Assembly: GCF_014201505.1 (NCBI RefSeq)
Contig: NZ_JACHEO010000003.1
Span: 186,001-250,000 of the forward strand
DNA: 64,000 bases
Direction of reading: 5' to 3'
Origin: Desulfoprunum benzoelyticum
GTDB lineage: Bacteria; Desulfobacterota; Desulfobulbia; Desulfobulbales; Desulfocapsaceae
Position numbers and translations under genes: made by a program. Below, piece after piece: positions 8,181 through 15,929 of the stretch. The notes beneath the pieces were generated by a model. That model had not been told where the DNA came from. It was given only the letters and a program-made list of their open reading frames with translations, and made no database searches. Each line of letters opens with the position of its first letter. Position 1 is the first letter of the stretch.

Positions 8181-9272
8181 TCAGCCGTGCAGCGGTTGCG
8201 CGGCCGGTCTGCCGTGTTCCAGAGTATAATTGTAATACGAGGCGCAGATGCCCTCGACCGACAGCATGCAGGGACCGATCGGATGCTCGATGGTGCAGGC
8301 TTTGCCGAAGTCGGGACAGTCAGGCGGCAGGCCGAGGCCGGACATGATCATGCCGCAGATGCACTGACACTGGATCTCCTCGTCCGGCAGCCGGACGTTG
8401 AACCGCCTGGTGGCGTCATACAGCGACAGCTCGTCACGGATGACGAACCCGCTCTCTTCAATGATGCCGATCCCCCGCCAGATGGTGTCGACGGCGAAAA
8501 ACACCTCGGCAACCATCTTCTTGGCCTTGCGGTATTCCTCGGAAGAATAGACCACGGCCGAAAGGTTGTCGACCTGCGTTACCCCGCTCCTGATCTGTTT
8601 GACCATGTTGAGCAGGCAGCGCAGAATATCCTCCTGCTCGAAGCCGGCGATGCAGCAGGCCAGATGGTGCTTCTGGGCCAGGGTGGTGTAGGCCTCGGTA
8701 TCGGACAGGGAGTTGATATGGTCGGAGCAGAGGAGACCGTCGATGCTGAGGTGGGGGTCGTCGAGCAGTGAATCGAGGGTCGGCGGCAGCAACCGGATGG
8801 AGGGGATGACGCAGAAATTGTCGATCCCGCGGGAGGCGGCATCGAGGATGACTTCGGCAATGCCCGGCGCCGTCGCCTCGAAACCGACTGCCGGATAGAC
8901 GATGATCTTGTCCGGATTGGCCTCGGCGATCGCCAGGCTGTCCCGGGGGGTCGAGATGACCTCTACCAAGGCGCCCTGGGCCCTGATCGAAGCCAGCGAC
9001 TCCCGGGTTCCCCGGACCTGCAGCAGGTCTTCACAGGTCGTCGTGATGACATCGGGTTGTTTGGCGATCTTGACGAAGGCATCGATATGGCCGGCAGGCA
9101 TGACGCAGACGGTGCATCCCGGACCGGCGACGAGCTCCAGGTTGCGCGGCAGCCGCTCCCTCAGGTCATAGCGCAGAATTGCACGATTGTGAGTACCGCA
9201 GACCACCATTACCCTGATCGGTCTGTCGACGATGTGCTGCAGTTCCAGTAAGAGTTCCTGGGATGACGGCAT
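8181..9272 (-). CDS. hypD: Hydrogenase maturation protein HypD
   Basis: This 363-residue protein matches HypD, the Fe-S scaffold on which the Fe(CN)2CO group of [NiFe] hydrogenases is built together with HypC. Visible signatures are CGTHNRAI (Cys25; the family usually has CGTHE), GPGCTVCV (Cys53 and Cys56; usually GPGCPVCV), and the C-terminal [4Fe-4S] ligands in QCQCICGMI, PPDCPDFGKACT and GPCMLSVEGICASYYNY. I chose the ATG at 9272, with AGGAA upstream, over the longer frame from 9338 because family members begin close to this point and the longer start overlaps the terminator hairpin. The two motif substitutions mark it as divergent but the cysteines are kept. hypC, hypE, hypB and hypF are not in the window. 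Confidence 0.9.
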   Translation of the reverse strand: MPSSQELLLELQHIVDRPIRVMVVCGTHNRAILRYDLRERLPRNLELVAGPGCTVCVMPAGHIDAFVKIAKQPDVITTTCEDLLQVRGTRESLASIRAQGALVEVISTPRDSLAIAEANPDKIIVYPAVGFEATAPGIAEVILDAASRGIDNFCVIPSIRLLPPTLDSLLDDPHLSIDGLLCSDHINSLSDTEAYTTLAQKHHLACCIAGFEQEDILRCLLNMVKQIRSGVTQVDNLSAVVYSSEEYRKAKKMVAEVFFAVDTIWRGIGIIEESGFVIRDELSLYDATRRFNVRLPDEEIQCQCICGMIMSGLGLPPDCPDFGKACTIEHPIGPCMLSVEGICASYYNYTLEHGRPAAQPLHG

Positions 9273-9308
9273 GATCACATTCCTGTTCCGGGCTGTCAGA
9301 GACTGATT

Positions 9309-9339
9309 AAAAAAAGATGGGACCACACGTGGTCCCATC
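9309..9339 (-). terminator. Rho-independent terminator of the small Cys-pair gene / hydrogenase operon
   Basis: Read on the minus strand, an 11-bp stem (GATGGGACCAC with GTGGTCCCATC, 9316-9339) is followed by seven T (9315-9309). It lies 72 bases after the stop of the 81-residue Cys-pair gene and before hypD. Transcripts from the hydrogenase side should therefore end here, and hypD-hypA needs readthrough or its own promoter. Confidence 0.9.
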
Positions 9340-9410
9340 CATGTCTAACATCTTTGGCCCTTCCCTTCAACAATCAATGCAGCGAATGGCCGGTATCGAT
9401 CAACGTGGAA

Positions 9411-9656
9411 TCAGGACTCTTCAGCCTGCTCCTTCATTACCGCGTAACTCTTGCTGTCGGTGATCTTCTCCTCGTTCAGCTTGTCGATCTCTTCCTTGGT
9501 CAGATGAAACTTGCCGCAGGCCGGACAGGTGGCGTCGAATTCATCGCCGACGGCCCGCGCCTTCAGTTCATCGATGGTCATATGGCCGATGTACCCGCAC
9601 ACGCCGCTCGGGTTTTCGGCTCGAACCTGATATCTTTTCTCTGTTTGTTCCGTCAT
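9411..9656 (-). CDS. Small two-cysteine-pair protein, unknown function
   Basis: This 81-residue acidic, soluble protein carries one VCGY cysteine and a CPACGKFHLTKEEIDKLNEE segment, so a CxxC pair is clear and a third cysteine could help bind zinc or iron. No signal peptide or membrane segment is present. The start ATG has GAGGAA about seven bases upstream. It sits between the hydrogenase large-subunit gene and hypD, with its own promoter (9713-9741) and a strong terminator right after it. Its position suggests a role linked to the hydrogenase, but I do not recognise the family. Confidence 0.65.
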   Translation of the reverse strand: MTEQTEKRYQVRAENPSGVCGYIGHMTIDELKARAVGDEFDATCPACGKFHLTKEEIDKLNEEKITDSKSYAVMKEQAEES

Positions 9657-9696
9657 TCCAGTTTCCTCGCGTTACATACATATATCCCCGAGAGAT

Positions 9697-9708
9697 GCCT
9701 GATCAGGC
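9697..9708. promoter_or_regulatory. 12-bp palindrome at the start site of the small Cys-pair gene
   Basis: GCCTGATCAGGC is a perfect palindrome just downstream of the -10 box at 9713-9718. It would overlap the transcription start region, so it is a candidate operator. A short RNA hairpin is the alternative. Confidence 0.4.
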
Positions 9709-9712
9709 TTGT

Positions 9713-9741
9713 ATTATATACTTTTGGCACAGAATATACAA
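9713..9741 (-). promoter_or_regulatory. Promoter of the small Cys-pair gene
   Basis: On the minus strand TTGTAT (9741-9736) is spaced 17 bases from a perfect TATAAT (9718-9713). It lies 57 bases upstream of the ATG at 9656. The gene can therefore be expressed separately from the hydrogenase operon that precedes it. Confidence 0.6.
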
Positions 9742-9856
9742 ACCATCATCACAGGTATCCTGAACGTCACGGCCGAAAAACCTCCGGCCGCCTCCCTTGG
9801 GCCCATCTCCCGACAACCGGTTTCGCAACCGGCAGCCTGGTTCGGACCTGCATCGT

Positions 9857-11305
9857 TCAACTGACGATCCTGTCAATCTCCTGCCCCTTCGCATCGACGA
9901 TGCTGACTGCCACAGGTACGCCGCCATCCAGGCGGTGAGTAGCGCAGGACATTCAGGGGTCGTAGGCGCGCACCGCCATCTCGACCTGATTGAGCAGGCC
10001 CTGGTTGTAGACGCCGCCTTTGATCAGGGAGGTCGCCGCCTGTTTGACGCTCATGTTCATCGGGGCGATATTGTGCGTCGTGCCGACGATCAGGTTGGCG
10101 CTTTTGATGCAGCCGTTGTCATCGGTGGTGTAGTCATGGATCAGGGTACCGCGTGGGGCCTCGACGATACCGACGCCGCGTCCGGCCCTGGGCTCGACCC
10201 TGGCCCGGACATTGGGATCGGTGATGCCTTCCCATTCAAGCAGCTCGATGGTCCGCTCGCAGGCATAGACCAGCTCGATCAGGCGGGCATAGTGATAGAG
10301 CAGGGTGGCCTGGGCCGGACGGCCGAAGGCGGCGCGGAACTCCTCCAGGGCCGCCTGGGCCTTCGGTGTACTCATCTGGTCGCAGACGTTGATCCGCGCC
10401 AGGGTGTTGGCCCGGTAGATGCCCTTGGGATTTTCGTAGTCCAGATTGAATCCCTCACCCCACGACTTGGCATACGGCATCTTCGAATAGGCCCAGGGCT
10501 CGACGTGCTCGCCGAGATACTCGGCGTAGTCGGCGCCCTCGAAGTCGACGTAACTGCCGTCGGCCTTCATCAGCCGCTGCCGGCCGTCATAGATCCGGAA
10601 CGAGCCGTCGGCCCGGTCGACGGTGCCAAGGAAGCCGGTCTTGATGACTCCCAGGCTGCCGATCGTATCCATGTACTTGGCAAAGACGTTCGTCTTGGCG
10701 AAATCGAGGGCGTAGCAGGCGAAATCGAGCAGGGTCCTGCTTCCTTCGAGCAGTTCCTGCCGCTCCGCTTCAACCATCGGTTTGGCGAAGCCGCCGACGA
10801 CCCCGGCGATCGGGTGGATCGCCTTGCCGGCGAACTTGTCGAGCATCATCTGCCCGAGCTGGCGCATCTTGACGACCTTGGTCGCCAGTTCCGGCGCCGC
10901 CTTGACGACGCCGATGACGTTGCGGACGGCGTAGTCGGCGTCCGGGCCGAGGACGAAATCGGGGGCGGCGAGGAAGAAGAAGTGCAGGATCTTGTCGTTG
11001 ATGTGGGCCATGACCTGGCACATCTCCCGGAGCTTGTGGCCGGTCGGGGTCGGGGTGACGCCGAAGCAGCCGTCAACCGCCTTGTTGGAGGCCAGATGGT
11101 GCATCCACGGACAGATGCCGCAGATCCGGTTGACGATGCGGGGAACCTCCTCCGCCGGCCGGCCCTCGATGAATTTTTCAAACCCGCGCAGGGACTGGAT
11201 GTGCAGAAATGCATCTTCCACATTGCCGGCATCATTGAGATGGATGGCAATCTTGGCGTGTCCTTCTATGCGGGAAACCGGGGCAATATTCAGTACAGTT
11301 CCCAT
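9857..11305 (-). CDS. mvhA: MvhA-type [NiFeSe] hydrogenase large subunit, selenoprotein
   Basis: This is the catalytic nickel subunit of an F420-non-reducing (Mvh/Vhu) hydrogenase. The N-terminal nickel motif RICGICPWMHH (Cys62, Cys65) is intact. At codon 451 the frame meets UGA (9955-9953) exactly where the family has the first cysteine of the C-terminal DPCxxCxxH. The downstream frame reads MSCATH and continues to a UGA stop at 9859-9857. The full protein is therefore 482 residues with DPU-MSCATH, where Sec451, Cys454 and His457 stand at the nickel site. The tail after His (RLDGGVPVAV onward, 25 residues) is the peptide normally removed by the maturation protease, whose gene heads this operon. 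A hairpin of SECIS type lies at 9921-9935. The ATG at 11305 follows the mvhG stop by one base and has GGAGGAGAG upstream. A nonsense mutation is the alternative, but it would not leave a perfect motif downstream. Confidence 0.93.
9921..9935 (-). promoter_or_regulatory. SECIS hairpin of mvhA
   Basis: In the mRNA, CCGCC pairs with GGCGG around the loop UGGAU. The loop begins 23 bases after the UGA, with a G in its second position, which fits the bacterial SECIS rules for SelB binding. It lies inside the coding sequence of the C-terminal peptide. Confidence 0.75.
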
Positions 11306-11306
11306 C

Positions 11307-12251
11307 TCAGCTCTCCTCCTCTTCTATCCGTTTTTTGACCGGCCTGAGCATTCCATGGGCGCCGGAAAAGCGCAGGATGGAGCGGCGGTCGACGACGGAA
11401 TTGAAGTCGATGCCGTTGCTGGCCAGAGCGTTCATCATGTCAAGCAGCTGGTTGCCGTCCTTGCGCACCGGGCCGAAACAGCCGCGGCAGGGGACCCGGG
11501 CGCTGATGCAGCTCGGCGCTCCCAGTTTGGCGCAGCCGGCGGCAGTCACCGGACCCATGCACATATAGCCCTGCTCGAGCAGACAGCGCATCTCGCTGAT
11601 CGGCTCGCCCGGGGTGAATTCGGCGTTGGTGATGAAGCGCTTGACCGTGGTGACGGCCCCCTTGCCTTCCCGTTTGGTCGGGCAGGTATCACAGACGCTC
11701 TTGCCCGGCAGCACCGGCGGCCGGCCCTCGAGCAGGGAGACGATGACCTCGGCGATCAGGGCCGGATTCGGCGGGCAGCCGGGCAGTTGCATGTCGATCT
11801 TGACCTTCTCGTCGCAGGCGTAGATCCGGTCGAGCGGCGCCGGCACCTCGACCGTCGGCACGGTCGCGCCGGGGTCGGTCGTCAGGGTCTGATAGATGCC
11901 TTCCCAGCTCGTCTTGCGGTCCTGACCGTTCATCAGCGCCGGGATGCCGCCATGGGTCGCACAGGTGCCGAGGGCGATCAGGACCTTGCATTTTTTCCGC
12001 ATCTCTTCCAGGACTTCGACGTGCTCGTGGTTGCCGACGCCGCCGGTGACGATACCAACCGTCGCCTCGGGGATCTCCATGGTCACCCCCTCGCCGCACT
12101 GACCGAAGTACTTGTGGTCCATCAGGACCGGGGCGTGGACGATGTCGAGGGCTTCGGTGATGATCGGCACCAGGGCCTCACCGATGTTCAGGATCGCGAT
12201 CTCGCAGCCGGCACAGGAACCCAGCCATTCCAAAGCAGTAGGTACACCCAT
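11307..12251 (-). CDS. mvhG: MvhG-type hydrogenase small subunit
   Basis: This 314-residue protein is the Fe-S electron-transfer subunit that pairs with MvhA. The proximal-cluster motif GSCAGCE (Cys13, Cys16) stands near the N-terminus, with IALGTCATHGG and DMQLPGCPPNP supplying further ligands. A C-terminal ferredoxin-like cysteine set follows (CDTCPTK, EQGYMCMGPVTAAGC, CISARVPCRGCFGP). There is no twin-arginine signal, so the enzyme is cytoplasmic, as expected for Mvh. It lies 11 bases after mvhD and one base before mvhA. Unlike its neighbours it has no in-frame UGA. Confidence 0.93.
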   Translation of the reverse strand: MGVPTALEWLGSCAGCEIAILNIGEALVPIITEALDIVHAPVLMDHKYFGQCGEGVTMEIPEATVGIVTGGVGNHEHVEVLEEMRKKCKVLIALGTCATHGGIPALMNGQDRKTSWEGIYQTLTTDPGATVPTVEVPAPLDRIYACDEKVKIDMQLPGCPPNPALIAEVIVSLLEGRPPVLPGKSVCDTCPTKREGKGAVTTVKRFITNAEFTPGEPISEMRCLLEQGYMCMGPVTAAGCAKLGAPSCISARVPCRGCFGPVRKDGNQLLDMMNALASNGIDFNSVVDRRSILRFSGAHGMLRPVKKRIEEEES

Positions 12252-12262
12252 AGCGACCTCCT

Positions 12263-12685
12263 TTATGCCGTGACCGCGGCATCTTGATTGTTGATGGGGC
12301 CCAGCTGCTTGATCCGGTTCGTCATGTCGGTAACGGCCTTGACAAACTTATCGGGCTCGGCAGAGGATACCCAGGTGATCTCGAAACGGCCACTGTCATA
12401 GCCGAAGTCCTCCAGCAGTTCGGTGATCATATCGGAACGGCGCATCGCTTTGTAATTACCATCCAGGTAATGGCATTCGCCGAGGTGTCAGCCAAGGACC
12501 ATGACGCCGTCGGCCCCCTGGCCGAGGGCGTCCATGACGTGCTCGGGATGGACCATCCCCGAGCACATCACCCGGATAATCCGCACGTTGTGCGGATACT
12601 GCATCCTGGCCGTTCCGGCCAGATCGGCAGCGGCGTAGGAGCACCAGTTGCAGCAGAATGCAATGATTTTCGGCTCAAAACTCAT
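12263..12685 (-). CDS. mvhD: MvhD-type Fe-S subunit, selenoprotein
   Basis: This 140-residue protein carries electrons from the hydrogenase to HdrA through a [2Fe-2S] cluster. The first part is canonical ([15 protein letters not shown], then RVMCSGMV). At codon 66 the frame meets UGA (12490-12488) in a motif that normally reads G-C-H-x-G-x-CHY. The same frame continues [20 protein letters not shown] and runs to a stop at 12263. Sec66 therefore replaces the first cysteine, with Cys71 as its partner. A hairpin of SECIS type lies at 12455-12471. AAGGAG stands nine bases upstream of the ATG at 12685. Without readthrough the gene would be two meaningless fragments of about 65 and 60 residues. Sec in this subunit is known from methanogens and from selenium-rich delta-proteobacteria. 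Confidence 0.93.
12455..12471 (-). promoter_or_regulatory. SECIS hairpin of mvhD
   Basis: AUUACC pairs with GGUAAU around the loop UGGAU. The loop starts 23 bases after the UGA, the same loop sequence and distance as in mvhA. Confidence 0.78.
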
Positions 12686-12740
12686 TTTTCCCACTCCTTG
12701 TATACATGAATGTTCATTTCTACGTTGTTCGCCATGCCCA

Positions 12741-15700
12741 TCAGACCGCAAGCGCCGCCCGAACCTGGCTGCTGATCTGCTTCATGGTAAAGCCGGCGAT
12801 ATAGACGCCGCGCTTCGGACAGGTTCCCTGACACAGACCGCAACCCTTGCACTGGGCCTTGTTGACGCTGATGATCCGCTTGCCCTCGCCGCCTTCGGTG
12901 TCGGCCTCGATCGTCATCAGGGTGATGGCGTTGTAGGGGCAGACGTCGACGCACAGAGCGCAGCCGTCGCAGTAATCGGGGTCGACGGTGGCCTTCACCG
13001 CATCGAGCGACACCTGCGATTTCGACAGCAGCGTGGCGGCCCGGGCCGAGGCGGCCAGGGCCTGGGCGACCGACTCTTCGATCGGTTTGGGATAATGGGC
13101 GAGGCCGGCCACGAACATGCCGTCGGTCGAAAAATCGACCGGCCGCAGCTTGGCATGGGCCTCCTGGAAGAAGCCATCGTTATCGACCGGGATCTTGTAG
13201 AGCTTGGCGAGGTCGACGGCGTCCGTCTTCGGCCTGATCGCCGAGGCGAGAATCACCATATCGGCCTTGATCTTCAGCGGCCGATGCAGGACATGGTCCC
13301 AGACCTCGACGTTGACATGGCTGCCGTCTTCGGTGACCAGCGGTTTGCCGTGCAGTTCATAGTTGATGAAGATGACCCCCATCTTCCGGGCCTGGCGATA
13401 CAGGGCCTCGCGCTGGGCATAGGTCCGCATGTCGCGGTACAGGATATAGACGTTGCGGGACGGATCCTCCTTCTTCAGCCCGATCGCCGCCTGCACCGAG
13501 TGGGTGCAGCAGACCTTGGAGCAGTACATGTGCCCGGACTCGCGGGAGCCGACACACTGGATGAAGACGAAGTTCCTGCTGGACTTGATGTGCTTCTCCT
13601 TCAGCTCATGGAGCTTGTCGAATTCGATGGAGGTCACCACCCGCTTGATCTCGTTGTAGCCATACTCGTTCGGCGAATAGATGCTGCCGCCGGTGGCGAT
13701 GATGCCGACACCGTGGGCGATGACGGTGGAGATCCCGCTCCGCGAGGTTATCGTCGACTTGAAGTTGCCGACGAACCCGTCGACGGCGGTGACTTCGGAG
13801 CCTTTATGGACGGTGATCCTGTCGTTCCACAGGACCTTCTCGACCAGTTTGGCGACCCGGGTCGGGATATGCTCGCCGGACCAGGTGTGCTTCAGGTACA
13901 GGGCGTTGCCGCCGAGGGTCTCGGTCCGCTCGATGAGGTTGACATCGAATCCCTGTTCGGCCAGATTCAAGGCGGCGGTCATGCCGGCGACCCCACCGCC
14001 GACCACCAGGGCCGACTGGGTGATCGGCACGGCGATCGGTTGCAGCGAGGCGCCGTAGGTGACCTTGGCGACCGCCATCCGCACCAGATCCTTGGCCTTG
14101 GCGGTGGCATGGCTCGGGTCCTTGCTGTGGACCCAGGAGTTGTGGTTGCGGATATTGGCCATCTCCACCAGGTACTCGTTGAGCCCGGCCGACTTCAGGG
14201 TCTCGCGGAACAGGGGCTCATGGGTGCGCGGGGTGCAGGCGGCGATGACGATGCGGTTGAGGTTCTGCTCCTGGATGCGTTTGGTGATCTGCTCCTGGGT
14301 ATCCTGCGAGCAGGAGAAGAGGTTGCGCTCGACATAGACGACGTTCGGAAGCGTTGCCGCGTAGTCCTCTACCGCCTTGACGTCGACCACCCCGGCGATG
14401 TTCGAGCCGCAGTGACAGACGAAGACCCCGATCCGCGGGTCTTCGGCGCTGACGTCCTTCTCCTGGGGAAAGGTCGCCTCGGTCGTCAGCTCGTGCCGCG
14501 CCGGGGAGAGCAGGTCGGCGACCGCCGCCGCCGCGGCCGACCCCTCGACGACCGACTGGGGGATATCCTTCGGCCCGGCAAAGGCGCCGCAGGTGAAGAT
14601 CCCGGCCTGGGAGGTCTGGACCGGGGCGAAGTCGGAGGTGGCGGCGAACTTGTCGGCGGTCAGCTGAATGCCGGTCGTCTCCGCCAGTTGAAGGACGTGC
14701 TTCGGGGTCTGCAGCCCGACCGAGAGGACGACCATGTCGTAGTACTCCTCGACCTGACGCCCCTTCTCGTTGATGTAATGGATGCGCAGGTCGCCGTTGG
14801 TTCCCTGCGGCTCGATGCCGTTGACGCGGCAGCGGACGAAACGGACGGCCGATTCATCCTTGGCCCGCTCGAGATACTTGTCGAAATCCTTGCCGTGGGT
14901 CCGCATGTCCATATAGAAGATCGTCGTCGCCAGCCCCGGCACGTGATCCTTGGCGATGACCGCCTCCTTGATCGCGTACATGCAGCAGACCGAAGAGCAG
15001 TAACCGTTGCCGCACAGGTTCTCGTCGCGGGAACCGATGCACTGCAGGAAGGCGACCTTGGTGACCGGCTTGCCGTCGGAGGGACGGACCAAGTGGCCCT
15101 CGGTCGGTCCGGAAGCCGACAGATAGCGCTCGAGCTGGAGGGCGGTGATGACGTTCGGCATGATGCCGTAGCCCCAGACCTGGGCCGGTCGAGGATCGTA
15201 GGCCTCGAAGCCGGGGGCGAGGATGACGGCGCCGACGTTGACCTGATGGACCTTCTCGACATCGTCGAAATTGATCGCCCCGGCGTCGCAGACCTTCTCG
15301 CAGAAGCCGCAGGCCCCCGGCTTCTGCAGCCGGATGCAGCTGACCGGATCGATCTGGTACTTCAACGGGACCGCCTGGGCGTACTTGACATAGATGGCCT
15401 TGCGCTTGCCGGTGCCGGCGTCGTACTCGCTGTCCACCTTCTTCGGACATTTCTCGGCACAGGCGCCGCAGGCAATGCACTTGTCCATGTCCACATAACG
15501 TGGAGATTCTTTGATCGTTACGGTAAAGTCCCCGGCAGCTCCGGTTATCCCGGTTACTTCGCTCAGGGTCATCAACTTGATATTTAAGTGCCGACCGCAC
15601 TCAACCAGTTTGGGCGCGATTATTCACATCGAGCAGTCATTGGTCGGGAAGGTCTTGTCGAGCTGGGCCATGGCCCCGCCGATCGCCCCTGATTTTTCGA

Positions 15701-15806
15701 CCAGGTAGACGTAATACCCGGAGTCAGCGAGATCCAGGGCTGCCTGCATCCCCGTGACGCCACCTCCCACAATCATTACCGAGCCAACTTTCTTCGTGTC
15801 CAGCAT
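12741..15806 (-). CDS. hdrA: HdrA-type FAD/Fe-S heterodisulfide reductase subunit, selenoprotein
   Basis: This long HdrA of 1021 residues is the flavin subunit where electron bifurcation occurs in Hdr-Mvh complexes. It opens with an FAD-binding motif ([18 protein letters not shown]). At codon 61 a UGA (15626-15624) falls in [17 protein letters not shown], a segment where the family has a conserved cysteine and where methanogen HdrA can carry Sec. The frame stays open from there to 12741. A ferredoxin-like motif [12 protein letters not shown] lies near residues 110-121. A second FAD/NAD-type nucleotide motif ([15 protein letters not shown]) lies near residue 600, and two C-terminal [4Fe-4S] motifs ([24 protein letters not shown]) close the protein. 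The length and two nucleotide-binding halves mark the large bacterial HdrA class. AGAGGAGC precedes the ATG at 15806. It is cytoplasmic and in one operon with mvhDGA. Confidence 0.93.
15586..15602 (-). promoter_or_regulatory. SECIS hairpin of hdrA
   Basis: GAGUGC pairs with GCACUU (one G-U pair) around the loop GGUCG. The loop starts 28 bases after the UGA. A GGU at the loop apex is the feature recognised by SelB in the E. coli formate dehydrogenase SECIS. Confidence 0.75.
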
Positions 15807-15929
15807 GACAGGTGCTCCTCTTGTATAATAGTGCATACCCCGAATTGCCGAGAATCGCGGGGTACTTCATAGTGTTCAAGCCCTTGCCGGCAAGCAGCAG
15901 GAACCGCGGGTCGTTGAATTCCGCTTCTC

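Noticed and set aside
12648..15587. A 979-residue open frame on the plus strand opposite hdrA.
   Set aside because: It is a shadow frame. Its sequence is rich in Asp, Gly, Val and Arg without domain motifs, while the minus strand encodes a clear HdrA.
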